From Perkinsus olseni (taxonomy: Eukaryota > Perkinsozoa > Perkinsida > Perkinsidae): 64,000 bases of DNA. The notes under the pieces were generated by a model. That model worked only from the letters and a program-made list of their open reading frames with translations. It had not been told where the DNA came from and did not search any database. The position numbers and the translations under genes are program-made. The stretch is taken from contig JABANP010000082.1 of assembly GCA_013115135.1 (NCBI GenBank), forward strand, positions 1 through 64,000, read 5' to 3'. Numbering within the stretch: the first letter of the stretch is position 1; every line of letters starts with the position of its first letter. This document shows positions 45,241 through 57,057 of this stretch, in pieces.

Positions 45241-45665
45241 AGCACGTATACTCGTGCACGCGAGTGCAAAGCGCAGAATAAGGTCGGACAATTATCTGAT
45301 ACTAATTGTACCCATTCGCAGTAAACTAAGAGCTGAGTATTTCTGAACCGGGCTCAGCCTGGCAGGCTGTAACTGTTTCATAGCTAGCACTAGAGTCGTC
45401 ACTATGTTGTCGCTATAGTGCATCCGTGTGCACTGTAGCTTGGTACAGTGTGGAATAATCTATAACGCATACTCATGCACGCGAGTGCACGGCACAGAAA
45501 GGAATCAGACGGTTGTCTGATACTAATGATACGCAGTAGGATTGAAGGTAATTGTAGCGATAGTAGCCATTGACTCCGAGTCAAACAGCCGGGTAATACG
45601 GGACTAGGCTGTAGCTGTTACATAGCGTACACTATAGTCGTCACCATGTTGCCAGTATGGTGGAC
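45241..45665. repeat. Tandem duplication of about 220 bp upstream of the protease gene
   Basis: TACTCGTGCACGCGAGTGCA at 45251 recurs with one change at about 45469; TTATCTGATACTAAT recurs as TTGTCTGATACTAAT, and GTCGTCACTATGTTG as GTCGTCACCATGTTG in the same order. It lies 230-660 bp upstream of the minus-strand start codon, so the promoter may have been duplicated. Confidence 0.75.
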
Positions 45666-46076
45666 GTGATCTAAGGTCACCCGGGCTTACTGCTACGCTT
45701 TGTCTATGTTTATACGTGCAGAGTACTCAGGGCATAAGCTACATTTCCAGGTCCACCTCACAAGCTGTCTTTGCCCTTGCGTTTCACCTATGGGTAAAAA
45801 TGCTTCACCTAGGGCATCTCTCACTTGAATAAGAACAGTAAAAAACTCAACTTGAGTTCCTCAAGTAAGATCGTTTCATGTGACGACAGGGGCGTGACTC
45901 CACGTGACTGCGTTCCTCCACGCCGTCATGGCCCCGTTGTGTGCTCGGCTTAAACAGCTCAGAAATATTCGATAAGAGAATGAGCCGAGATTTCAGAGTT
46001 TGCAGAGCCCCAAGCTTACTCCGCCGATGAGAATAAGTTATCCTCGCTCATACATAGGGTGACGGCGCACAACCAG

Positions 46077-46119
46077 GATTTTATCATAAAATCGCCTACA
46101 TTAATTTTTTATGTAGGCG
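46077..46119. repeat. Two adjoining hairpins
   Basis: GATTTTATCATAAAATC (46077-46093) is a perfect palindrome around C. CGCCTACAT (46093-46101) pairs with ATGTAGGCG (46111-46119) across 9 nt. Confidence 0.85.
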
Positions 46120-46700
46120 TATCCACCGCGCCTGGGAGTCTCAGGCTGGGACTGTGACGAGGGACTGGGCACGGGAATCCGTATGAGTAAGACATGCCTG
46201 CGACCCCACATTTAGCTGGAACTCAGCGGGTACGATTCGGACCCGACTCGAACTGTTCGAGTCCTGTTGATCAACGTGCTGAGCTCGTCTCCGGCATCAC
46301 CTCGGTTGTCTCAACTGTTCTGCCCCGCTATAATCTTTGCCGAAGATTGCTCTCTTGATGACACTACCCAGATTTTTTCGCAAGGTTTCCATGTTGCCCA
46401 TTGTATATGTTTCTCAGTCGACTGCGTGCTTTGAGTTCTGACGGCGGTGGATTGGGTTCGGTAGGTTCACTGCTCTGGATGTTCAGAATTTCATATCTCG
46501 CCTCTTGTCGACCAGAAGGCAAGATGGGAAGTAGCAAATGAGACTTGTGTATACCATCATTCAAGAAGTTTTTGAACATTGAATCGATCGAACAAGATTC
46601 ATGCTCGACGATGGAGCCTGTATGCCGGATGGAATTATCACGCTCGACTCAACACTCTTCTCTGTCAACATCGACATCACGATGAGCACAATGGAGAGAT

Positions 46701-47675
46701 TCAATACTCTTCGACTTTACCTCCGCGTTTGCGTACAATCTTCAAAAATTTAGCCATGTTGTCACGTACGAATGAGTTGACCCATCCCTCCGACGGTGGG
46801 GTTACCCCAGCACCGTTACCCACTGGGGTAACAACGGGGCGATCAAATTCAATGTCCATGATCAGGTCGATGCATTTCTGGCGCGTCATCTCCGGGTCAA
46901 ATGCCTTTTTGAGCTTGTTGAACAGATTAGGGAAGGGGAGGACATCGGAAAATGCCTCTTGGGTTTCCACCACTGGTCCGCTCGATGACCCCTCATACTT
47001 GTTGTCCGAGATGGTGATGTACATGCGTCCAAAATCTGCTTCCCTGGAACGACAACCGATGCGCTTATCAGGCTGAACGGCAGCGAAGGGCTTAATCACC
47101 AAGCCAAGAAGATGTTCGACTGGCCTTTCTGGATCCATCTAAAATAATAAAAGCCATCGATAGACGACTTGTTAATGCGGATAGAGAGCTCCAGCTGCGA
47201 ATTCTGAGCTGAACAGGCCCCGTCTCCGGCTTCGACCTGGATCAGAATGATCGAATGAATCTGAGTATGGGTCCCCACTTATGTATTGAGCGTATTACAC
47301 GTTCGGAGAGAAGGACTCGACGTTCAAGTTTGGCGACGCCGTCGTTCAGCTTTGCCACCTCGTCCTTGACCTCTTGGCTCAACTTGGTCATTCGAGCATC
47401 CATTTTCTCGATCAACTGCTCCAGCTTAGCATCTAGTAGGTTGTTCGGCTGATGCCATTGAGCGTCGTCCACTCCGCTGTGGGTTGACGGTTCTATCTCC
47501 ATCGTATCGATTTTATCTTCCGCTACACTTTCCGCCTGAAGAGCAGTTGCTATAGGTCTCGCAGTCACGTTGCGATCATGATTACTCTAGCACGTTTGCG
47601 GCTGGTAGAATGAAGGGCAATCACCGAAGTCAAAGCCAGCATCATGAACAGGACGGAGTGAGCGAAGGCAGCCAT
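46701..47675 (-). CDS. Secreted coiled-coil protein, family member 1
   Basis: ATG 47675 encodes a signal peptide (HSVLFMMLALTSVIALHS) and a basic STSRKRAR patch. Exons 47675-47586, 47535-47299, 47236-47100 and 47043-46701 (introns 50, 62 and 56 nt) give 268 residues, all phases consistent. After the patch come an acidic linker with TMEIEPSTHSG, an amphipathic coiled coil (MTKLSQEVKDEVAKL), a Cys-containing segment (GDGACS), FYYFRWIQKG and a conserved C-terminal domain: VLPFPNLFNKLKKAFDPEM, LIMDIEFDRP, GWVNSFVRDNM and VRKRGGKVEE. Two paralogues follow at 51.3 and 53.7 kb with the same exon borders. No known family is recognised; a secreted effector or surface-associated role is inference. Confidence 0.75.
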
Positions 47676-49679
47676 TGCTTAGGTGTAGCACGAGACGGTT
47701 AAGGCAAATGCGAAAAATAGCGCGAGTACTCCCGCTGGCTCTCCGATTTGAGCAAAACGAGCGTACTCCTAATTCTGGGAGTCGCATTCATAATTACTGG
47801 GCACGAAATTAGACGAATTATTCGTCACGAATATAATACACCGTATTGAATACAACGAAGTATGGCTATACTCGGTCGGAGTTGAGAAGCTGTGGGTAGC
47901 GCTACACTGAATTTTCGAGATTCGTTGAGCATCTCGTCGAATTGGACCAAACGACGAGGGAAAACGGAGCATTCGGGAAATGTGCTCTCTCGTATAGTGA
48001 GACAATTCATGTGGATGACAGAACATCATAGGAGACGTCACGCAACAGCGCAGCACGATATGCGGAATTCCGTCTCCCGTAATTTTCGGGACATCAAAAG
48101 CGTGCGTCTTGGTAACACGCCGTGTTGCGGATGCGCACCTCGTCGGTCTAGAGCATGGGAACAGCTTCTTGATGAGCTTGCTCACTATTCGGGCTTGTAA
48201 CCCTATGAAAAAGTCAGACTTGGAAAGGCTTTTGAAGCCTCTCGACCGCCCCTCCATTAGTCTCTAAGAGGCCGATAGAACACCTTTCTGCTTGGCGGCC
48301 AGGCCCTGGCCCCAGAATCCGTGGCACGGATGCCCTGGTGAAGCTGCCTGTCATATAGGAACTAATCATCGCCACATACCATTTTCTCAGCGAATGGCCG
48401 GTATGGTCAGCTGTACGAGATATCTTCTCAACATCACTCTGACCCAGCTGACGTAACAACCATTCAAAGGACGGCGTCACGGCCTGGTCAGGTTGACGTA
48501 CTTGTCCGCAAGCATACAAGGCTGAGTCTGCCCTGTATGCATGCAATCAAATACGTGGCCTGCCTGGCGCATACGAAGTCGCTACGCTCATTCGATGATT
48601 CATATCTACGGCTCGCTCACAATCCCAAGAAATTTCGCAATTTGTGAATCACAATTCGTTAGTCAGAAATGAGGATCCACTTCGGTCTTTGGTTGAGAGG
48701 AATCGCGAACCAACTCTCATCAGGTCGGGATGTTGGCACATTGCACATCGCTTCCATCATGAAAACACATCAATCGAATCCGGATTGTGGTGGAAAATAC
48801 GTGAATCGGACTGCTTCGCACTACTCTACGAGAAAAAGCCACACTATCGGTTGTTGCATAAGTAGTTACATTAGTTCTTGATTCGTGACCAACCTAAGAG
48901 CTGAGAATGCCATCTTGATGCTGCTCTTCACTCGATGTAGTTCATTCTTCCTAGTCTTAGACTAGTAGTCCACCATCACTTGTACAATTTTTAACGATGT
49001 ACGCGTACGTTGAGGCGTCATGAGCCTCCAGTGGGGGGCCCTTCATTCGCTTCCATGTTACAGTCAAGGTTCCGCTGCCGGTAGCTCATCGTCTGACACA
49101 CTACTATCTCACTAACACATTTTGAGGCTCGAAATTTGACCCGAATTATTCGAGCATTGCCTCTTCTGGCGGAGAATCTCTGCCAAAGAATGCAGCACGT
49201 GACCACACAAAATGTAGCCGCACGTCGTCCCCGCGTAAATTACACCATCAGCACTATTAATTCAGCAGCATATAATCCAACTATTCTCCTAGACTTACGT
49301 GTTTCGCACTCCGCTTATACGAGGACGATGATGCGGACTACTCATGTATCAGATAAGAAGCGAATCACATCGTGTAGTCTGTGAACTGGACGGACGACCG
49401 CAAACGACGAGTGGCCTTTGCCACAGTCCACTTGTGCGGAAGTTCGACAGCGGGACGCACTTGCGAGTGAACCGCACAACACCACTCCACCCACCGGGCA
49501 CTTGAGTGGAAATTCTACTAGCTTCGGCGTACTCAGTGATGGGTCGGGCCCCATGGGTATCTCTCGAGCCCCTCGCCGCGTCGCCCGTGAATCGCGGGCC
49601 GTGATGTTACACAGTACCGGAGCCAGGAATATTCTGGTCTCGCACGACGCATCCTCGGTATCAGTACCCTCGAACGTTC
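47676..49679. other. Duplicated spacer, no gene supported
   Basis: 47.8-48.2 kb matches the spacers upstream of secreted members 2 and 3 (ATTTTCGAGATTCG, TTGGACCAAACGAC, GGAATTCCGTCTCCCG, GGGAACAGCTTCTTGAT). 49.4-49.56 kb (CACTTGTGCGGAA, CCGCACAACACCACT) recurs at 56.2-56.4 kb, upstream of the truncated protease. Confidence 0.6.
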
Positions 49680-50801
49680 ATGGCTGCGACGAGCCCATTC
49701 TTCGCCTGGCTCAATATCGTCGCCAATGTTCTACTCCAAGTTGCCAAGGGGCAGATTATAAGGCTCGACATAGGTTACATTGACTTGCCTCCGTACGGCT
49801 ACGGATTGTTCTATCCAATGAAAGCTGAGCAGCATCAGGTGATGGATATTCTCATCGACACTGGGTCTGAGTCAGACTATTTCTTCTTCGCCTGGAAGCA
49901 GTGGTATGAAAAATCGACCGGTAAATCGTGCGACCACATGCCCGGTGGGTGTTATGCATGTAACCATCCTTGTACGCCCAGAGCGCCGATGAAAAGCATC
50001 GAGTACGAGGATGGCGTCGCAGCGTCGATCTTCCAGCACAAAGGGAAGATGTCGATTGGCACGAATCCCCCGATCGACCTCACGTTCGGGCTGTTGTACG
50101 ATCAAGATCCTCCCCCAACTTTGCAAGCTCCGGTCAACACGCTAGGCCTTGGCCCGTACAAAGGCGATCCTAACTTTCCTTCTTTAATGAAGCAGTTGCA
50201 GACAGCTGGAGAGGTGGACAACGGGACTTTCGCCCTCTGCCTCTTCCCTTCCCCTTTGATGGGTGTTCTGATGCTGGGAGGAGGGTACCCTTCTTTGTAC
50301 AAGCACCCGTTGCAGTACGTCGAACTCGGTATGGCTTCTGGATACACAGTGAAGCTTGATACCTTTCAAGTGGGCAGTGCGTTTAAGACTATCGGCATCA
50401 AGGAGGACGTGTATTTGGATACAGGTTGCCACTTCCTGTACGTCTCGCAGCCCTACTACGACAAGCTCATTAAAGATATCAAAGCCGAAGCTAACAAGGC
50501 CGCCAACATGACAGTCCCGATTACGTTCGATTCAGGTAGAGACGTGTGGACTTTTCCTTGCCAGAACATCACTATCATGCCGCCACTGGCTTTTGGGTTG
50601 GGCCCCAATGGCACTGTCCCGTTGACGATGAGCTACATAAACTATGCCATGAATGATAAAGGTTATTGTCACTTCATCATCAAGAAGGGAAATGATACTT
50701 CATGGGCGTTCCCCGATCGAATGCTTATTGGGAACTATCTCGAGTTCCAACCCGAACAAGGCCGAGTCGGGATCGCGCCGCTCTCAAGTCGATATACATG
50801 A
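49680..50801 (+). CDS. Pepsin-like aspartyl protease (family A1), intact, single exon
   Basis: 373 residues from ATG 49680. A hydrophobic N terminus (FAWLNIVANVLLQVA) precedes DLPPYGYGLF, the first active site ILIDTGSESDYFFF (Asp residue 60), a Cys-rich insert (GGCYACNHPC), an IFQHKG strand, LGLGPYKG, VLMLGGGYPSL and the second active site VYLDTGCHFLYV. C-terminal strands are FPCQNITIMPPLAFGLG and RMLIGNYLEFQPEQGRVGIA. Both catalytic Asp-Thr-Gly motifs are kept. The last third plus 3' flank is duplicated in inverted context at 58.0-58.5 kb. It resembles the pseudogene at 2.3-3.4 kb (WKQWYE) more than the minus-strand copies. Confidence 0.88.
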   Translation: MAATSPFFAWLNIVANVLLQVAKGQIIRLDIGYIDLPPYGYGLFYPMKAEQHQVMDILIDTGSESDYFFFAWKQWYEKSTGKSCDHMPGGCYACNHPCTPRAPMKSIEYEDGVAASIFQHKGKMSIGTNPPIDLTFGLLYDQDPPPTLQAPVNTLGLGPYKGDPNFPSLMKQLQTAGEVDNGTFALCLFPSPLMGVLMLGGGYPSLYKHPLQYVELGMASGYTVKLDTFQVGSAFKTIGIKEDVYLDTGCHFLYVSQPYYDKLIKDIKAEANKAANMTVPITFDSGRDVWTFPCQNITIMPPLAFGLGPNGTVPLTMSYINYAMNDKGYCHFIIKKGNDTSWAFPDRMLIGNYLEFQPEQGRVGIAPLSSRYT

Positions 50802-51259
50802 CCAACTCCTGGGGTCGATAGTTGTCACATCAAATGTGTTGACAGATGATGACGCTCCTGTTGTCCCTTTGATTATCTCATCTCGCGTCTGCATATAACA
50901 GATGGCCTTTTAACCGGCTGGGCCCGGCTCGCTAATGTATTGTTACCATTTTTCACGGTCGCCATGTATCCGGCGGTATGCGCCTGGAGTGTCAATCGCG
51001 GGATGGTCTTCTCTATCGCTACCAACGATGCTCTAGTGCTCTTCATGCAATGCATAGAGATGTATAGCATAGCGAGTCTGAGTCCGCCTGTGCGGACGGC
51101 CGCTTACACTTTTACCCATCGCTTGACCGAGGTTCGTGATGGACAGCCTGTATCGTGGATGAGCAGTTCAACACGAAATTACCCCGCTCAACTCAGCAAT
51201 ACCATATACAACAATATCATATGTCAACATCAACATCACAATGAGACTCAGGGAATGGT

Positions 51260-52198
51260 TCACTTCTTTTCGACATCACCTCCGCGGTCCTCTACCAGCC
51301 TCAGGAACTTATCCATGTTGTCACGTACGAACGAGTTGACCCATCCCTCCGACGGTGGGATGCCACCGGGACGATCAAACTCAATGTCCATGATCAGGTC
51401 GGTGCATTTCTGGCGCGTCATCTCCGGGTCAAATGCCTTTTTGAGCTTATTGAACAGATTAGGGAAGGGGAGGACATCGAAAAATGTCTCGCGGTTTTCC
51501 TTTAATGATCCACTCCATTTTCCCGTATCATTGTAGTCCGAGCAGTAGACGAACATGTAGTCCTTATTTTCTTCCCTAAAACGACAACCGATGCACTTAT
51601 CAGACTGAACAGCAGCTGAAGACCTTATCACCAAGCGAACTGGATGTTCACGAGGCCTTTCTGGATCCACTTGAAAGAATAATAACCACGATCCGTCTTG
51701 TAAGTGTGTATGTAGTCGTCTGTATGTCCAATTTTACAGAACTTGTGGTTGGCTTCCACCTGAATCAGGATGATCGAATGAGTGTCGGATCTGATTCCCA
51801 GTCGTGCATCGAGTGCATTACATCGTGGGAGAGAATGGCTCCACGTTCAAGTTTGGCGACGTCATTGCTCAGTTCCGCCACTTCGTTCTTGACCTCCTTT
51901 CTCAACTCAGTCATCTGAGTCTCCATCGTATTGCTCATCTGGGTCAGCTTAGCATCCACTAGGTTGTGCAGCTGACGCCATTGAGCGTCGTCCACTCCGC
52001 TGTGGGTTGACGGTTCTGTTTCCATCGTATGGATTTTATCTTCCGCTACACTTTCCGCCTGAAGAGCAGTTGCTATAGGTCTCGCAGTCACGCTGCGATC
52101 ATGATTACTCTTGTACGTTTGGGGCTGGTTGAATGAAGGGCAATCACCGAAGTCCAAGCCAGCATCATGAAAAGGACGGAATGAGCGAAGGCAGCCAT
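51260..52198 (-). CDS. Secreted coiled-coil protein, family member 2
   Basis: Exons 52198-52109, 52058-51822, 51759-51632 and 51575-51260, 256 residues. The first and last introns have the same sizes as member 1 (50 and 56 nt); the second is 62 nt. Signal peptide HSVLFMMLAWTSVIALHS, basic patch STSPKRTR, TMETEPSTHSG, coiled coil MTELRKEVKNEVAEL, then FKWIQKGLVNIQFAW and the conserved VLPFPNLFNKLKKAFDPEM, GWVNSFVRDNM and RLVEDRGG domain. Exon 4 after the splice (EENKDYMFVYCSDYN) differs strongly from members 1 and 3, while flanking segments are nearly identical, suggesting a variable patch within a conserved frame. Confidence 0.75.
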
Positions 52199-53713
52199 TA
52201 CTCAGGTATAGCACGTTATGGCTAAAGCAAATGCGAAGAGCCCAATTAATGGTAGAAGGAGAAGGTCAACTGGCTCTTCGACTTGAGCAAGACGAGCGCG
52301 TACTCCTGCTTGAAGGAGCACACGAGGCCTACCGAAGTAAGCTACTTCAATACTGAACAAGAAATCGGACGAAAACAATTAAGCGACCTTAGGTCGGGGA
52401 CCTATGGATATGCCCGGGCCAAATTGAGAAGCTATGGTTAGTCCTATGCTACATTTTCGAGATTCGATGGGCAATTCCCATTGGGCATCTCGCCTTGATT
52501 GGAGTTCAATCGCAACAAGATTCCGATCATTGGACCAAACGACCAGGAACAACGAAGCACCAGGAATAATAAGCAAGCAGAGTTCATATGGATTAGCAGA
52601 ACATCTATTATACAAGATATTGCGTTCTCGCAACAGTACAAAACAGCACGACTCGTGCTGCACGAGCTGTGGAATTCCGTCTCCCGTTTTTTCGGGACGT
52701 TATGAGCGCGCGTCGCCACAACGCGAATCCACCAGTGCAGCTCCGGCCAAACCGGACCAGCTGAGCAGACCAGACCAAACGGATAGCTGGGTTCCTCCCA
52801 CTTTACATGTTTCGACGTGACATATAGAGTGGAAGGAACCTATCCCCTTTCCGTGGAAAGATTTTGGGACACCTTGGATGATGCTCGTGGTGGCAAAGCG
52901 GAGCGAGGCTTGTGTGACGGTCGTAGGCACAACCCCCCCGGATGTGGAAGCGGATCCTGCCAGGAGGACAGGAAGCTTCTCTGGTTGAATGGACCTCTAG
53001 GAAAGCTTCACAAGCTCAGCTTCGTAATAATCTGTCTGATTGCACTGCATATCAACGCTACAAAGAGTCTCCAACTGCGCACATCAAACGGCAAGAGTCT
53101 AACTAAGCCGGACCCGGCGTTGAACTCGCACACACGGGTCTTTCCCGGGGGAAGTCTCGTATTTTGGTTGCACATCTGGTCAGTCTGTAGCACAGGAACA
53201 GCTTCTTGATCAGCTTTCTAGAGAAGGGGTCCTCACTGATTTTCCCTCAAGTGGCTTGAAGGTTCGGAATGATCTCAAGTTATGGCAAGAGCCTGATTTT
53301 ATCCGAGTCACCAAAGAGCCTAGTTAGTATCAAAGCTACTCCCCAACGGTGTTTTGTTGAGCTACTTCGGTTGACTATGGGAGCGACCAGGAGCAACGAG
53401 AAACTCTTGTTCCTCCTGGTCGCTCCCATAGTCAACCAAAACTCCCTGGTGAAGAGGCAGAAGGTGACTCTTGTCAAGAGTCTCTTCATCAGCGAAGAGT
53501 TTTAAGTGAGGATTATGGCTCTCGCCGAGATATGCGGCCTTCTGCCTGCTAAGGGATCTCAGAGATTGTGCTCCCGGAGTAAGGCTTTCCGAAACATCGC
53601 ATCGATTGAAGAAGTTTGGATGGGTAAACCTGCATCGCCGGGGGAATTTATCATCTCCAACTCGACAGTATCATTTGTCAACATCAACATCACAATGAGC
53701 ATAGTGAAAGAAT
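52199..53713. other. Duplicated spacer with a strong hairpin; no gene supported
   Basis: 52.43-52.70 and 53.17-53.28 kb match the other spacers of the array (CATTTTCGAGATTCG, GGAATTCCGTCTCCCG, CATCTGGTCAG, GGAACAGCTTCTTGATCAG). The long hairpin at 53.37 kb lies here. TTTGTCAACATCAACATCAC at 53677, just 3' of member 3, recurs 3' of the other two members. Confidence 0.6.
53369..53437. repeat. Long hairpin: 32-nt arms, 5-nt loop
   Basis: Left arm 53369-53400 starts GGTTGACTATGGGAGCGACC; right arm 53406-53437 is its reverse complement at 30 of 32 positions, the first 25 perfect. The loop is AAACT. It is the strongest inverted repeat I noticed in the window. Confidence 0.9.
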
Positions 53714-54676
53714 TCAATGCTTCTCGACACCACCTCCACGTTCGCGTACCAGCCTTAAAAATTTATCCATGTTGTCACGTACGAACGACTTGACCCATCC
53801 ATCGGACTGTGGGATGCCACCGGGACGATCAAATTCAATGTCCATGATCAGGTCGATGCATTTCCCCGCCGTCATCTCCGGGTCGAATGCCTTTTTGAGC
53901 TTATTGAACAGATTAGGGAAGGGGAGGACATCGGAAAATACACTCTGGATCTCTCCTGTCGGCCCACTCAACCTCCCATCAGTCTTGTAGTCCGTGCAAA
54001 AGACTGACATCGAATTCCTTTTTCCATCCCTGAAAAGGACATCCCATACACGTGATAGACCAGACAGCAGCAATGGCCGTGAAAGTGCACATCATGAATA
54101 TCACCAGTATAGCTGGATGTTCACGAGGCCTGACTGCATCCACGTGAAAAAATAATCACCGCGAGGCGTTCTGTAGGTGTTGATGTGGTACCCAATTGCG
54201 TGATCAACAGAGCAAGCCCTCTCGGTAGCTCTTATCTGAAGCACGCTGATCGAATGAATGTCCGTACGGGGTACCGGCAAGTTTGTTCGTCGGATAGAGT
54301 ACATTTTGGGAGATAACCGTCCGTCGTTTGATTCTGGCTAAATTATTGCTCAGTTCCGCCACTTCATTCTTGACCTCCTTCCTCAACTCAGTCATCTGAT
54401 CCTTCATCCTAGTGCTCATTTGACTCAGCCTAGCGTCTATTAGGTTGTTCAGCTGATGCCATTGAGCGTCCGCTCCGCTCTGGGTTGGCGGTTCCGTCTC
54501 CATCGTATCAGTTCTGTCTTCCGTTGGATCTTCCACCTGAGGAGCAGCTGCTACGGGTCTCCTGATCATGGCGCGATCATGATTACTCTTGTACGTTTGC
54601 GGCTGGTAGAATGAAGGGCAATCACCGAAGTCAAAGCCAGCATCATGAACAGGACGGAATGGGCGATGGCAGCCAT
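53714..54676 (-). CDS. Secreted coiled-coil protein, family member 3
   Basis: Exons 54676-54587, 54536-54303, 54235-54105 and 54029-53714 (introns 50, 67 and 75 nt), 256 residues. Signal peptide HSVLFMMLALTSVIALHS, basic patch STSRKRTR, acidic VEDPTEDRTDTMETEPP, coiled coil MTELRKEVKNEVAELSNN, then YFFTWMQSGLVNIQLYW, VFCTDYKTDGR and the conserved VLPFPNLFNKLKKAFDPEM, GWVKSFVRDNM and LRLVRERGGGVE end. The third intron is 19 nt longer than in the others, yet begins with the same GTGATA. It is adjacent to member 2 in the same orientation. Confidence 0.75.
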
Positions 54677-57057
54677 TGCTTAGGTGTAGCACGTGGAGGT
54701 CAAAACAAATACGAGAAATCCAATCAGTTGGGAGTCCCAACTTGGGACGTAAGCACTTTTTGAAAGCGACTTCCAGCATCACTTCGATGAGAGAGTGGGG
54801 AGTTTACTGCTACTGGGAGTCGCGTACATCAATAGTATTGATAAAATAATACACGTAAATTTTGTCGTGAAATATATCTTAATTTACGCTGCATTACGTC
54901 GCGCAATTAATCCATTCACATGCGGCGAAATTCAGACTCGAAGTAGCAGCATGAAAGCAGGTCGAATTGAGATTCTCAATTCGGTACCGGCATGCTTCCG
55001 AGTCTCGTTTGGTATCTCCTCGTAATGGGACCGAACGATGAGGCATAACCCATGAATCGAGAGGAACGCACACTCGCGGTGAGAGAGTCGATGGCTGATA
55101 GATTACACGGAAGACATCAGACGGAAGACGTCAGCCTCTCGTAATAGAGCAGCACAGTGTACGGAATTCCGAACGCGGGTTTTTCGGGACGTTTTGGAGC
55201 GCGCGCCGCGATAACGTTGGGGACTCCCCCGGGGGAGGCTCGTGCTGGGGATGGACATGCGGTCAGCCTACGAAATGTGAACAGTCTTTCTAGTATTTCA
55301 GCCCTTCTAGGGGTCCCCCTTGCCGGAAGGGTTCTCAGTGAGGTCCACACTGTGAGGCCTCCCAACCGCGTTCCCGGTTAAGGGTTCGTAATGATCTCAA
55401 GTCACGATGAGAGCCGGCCCAATCTTTTTTAGAGCTCCCTCATTGGGGCCCCCAATTTGAGGGACCCCGTCACACTAGTAGTGTGACGCTACGCAGCCGA
55501 AGATCTACATCGCTTTTTTCATCTCTTTTTTACCTTGGGTGATGTTCGGCATATGAGGGTGGCCAAACGACGGTAGAACGATGATGGTGAGGCACCATTG
55601 GTGACGCAAGCCGACCATGAAGATGATTGCGTGACCCGCGTCCCAGAGACGCCGCTCCTGCCAGGGAATCCACAGTGGCCCTCTCGTATCTGACAAGGAC
55701 TCTGCTCACACGGCCCGCCTCACGTCACGTTACCACCATGAACCATTTCCCGAACGCGTAGACCACGTGTTGGGGAAATGTTTCATGGTGGTTATGTGCT
55801 CCTTATTATTCACTATTTCGTTCAACTGGGACGTAACATCCGTCACGGATGAGGAATCCTTATTAAGGATCCACTCCGTTCTTCGGGGGAGACGATAGAG
55901 ACTCTTGAAGAAGAGCACTACCTCTTCTGCTCGAGAATGCAGTGCGTGGCGGCGCAAAATACAGGTGCAAGGCGTCCCCCATAGATAACACCATCAGTGT
56001 TGCTGAATCAGTAGCATATAGTCTCATCAATCCCAGAAGAGTGAAGTGCGAAACCGTTCGAGAAACCGCAAGAGGATCTGTGTTTCCCACCCAGCTCGAT
56101 GGTACAAGCTTTTTATGGCTTTTCACCCATTCGATCAAATACATAGCGAGAAACGTCGTGTAGAAGGTGCACGGGTCAGATGAGGGCAGAGCTTATGTTT
56201 CAGCCCACTTGTGCGGAACGCGCATGCGAGTGACCCGCACAACACCACTGTACCCACCGAGTACTATAGTGGAGTTAATACCAGGCTGGTACTCCAGAGC
56301 TGGTATTGCAAGCTCTGGCGTACTCAGTTAGCGAGTCTGAGTAGAGAGTGAGGCCTAGTATTGAGTAATCAGCTTAGTCCTGAGCACTAAGCTAGTCTTG
56401 TCGTAGGCTCAAGAAGTGATCGGGCCCGTGCTCAGCGGAGCCACAGTCAGCGCTCTGCCAAGCGGCATTTCGAAGAATGATGAAAACGGCGATTCTGCGG
56501 ATTGTAACGGCATGATTCGCTATGCACCCGTTGAAGTTTTCCAGTCAACCGATCGCCACCGGTCAGATGCCGGGTAGCGGTGAGAAGTTCCAGCGTGGAA
56601 ACCCCCGAACGCCACCCAAGACTGAACTGATAGCCATCAAGGTCTGAAGTGAAAGCAAGAAGTCGGGACTGGAGCAAAAGTTAGACTATGGGATGGTTTG
56701 GCTGATCTACTCAAGCAAAGTTGCACGTTCCCACGGTATTAAACCCACCGGAAAAGGGGTTACGCACAGGATTGTCTACTGGTGGAACAGTAAGAGGATC
56801 GGGTGCTCTCCTCATCATGCTTTGATGACCGAGGCTGACGACAGACAATCTGTCGCAGAATCTTTTGCTACAATGGTAAAATCAACTGGTGAAACGGCCA
56901 CTGTTCGAGTTGAGCACAGTACGCCTGACAATACTATTGTCACAATAGCATGCCAGCGCACTGAGTGCCGAAAACTGGCCAATGAACCGACGCTCACGAG
57001 AGAATCTCTTGGAGAGATCATACACTTCCAAGTGCTAATCATGGATGGGCGCGTAGG
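54677..57057. other. Duplicated spacer, no gene supported
   Basis: 54.95-55.4 kb matches the spacer cassettes upstream of members 1 and 2 (GGACCGAACGATGAGG, GGAATTCCGAACGCGGG, TTTTTCGGGAC). 56.2-56.4 kb matches the upstream region of the intact protease at 49.7 kb. Short frames conflict with each other. Confidence 0.55.
55732..55792. repeat. Hairpin with about 20-bp near-perfect arms
   Basis: ACCACCATGAACCATTTCCC (55732-55751) pairs with GGGAAATGTTTCATGGTGGT (ending 55792) at 19 of 20 positions. Pairing continues imperfectly inward (CGAACGCG with CGTGTTGG). Confidence 0.85.
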
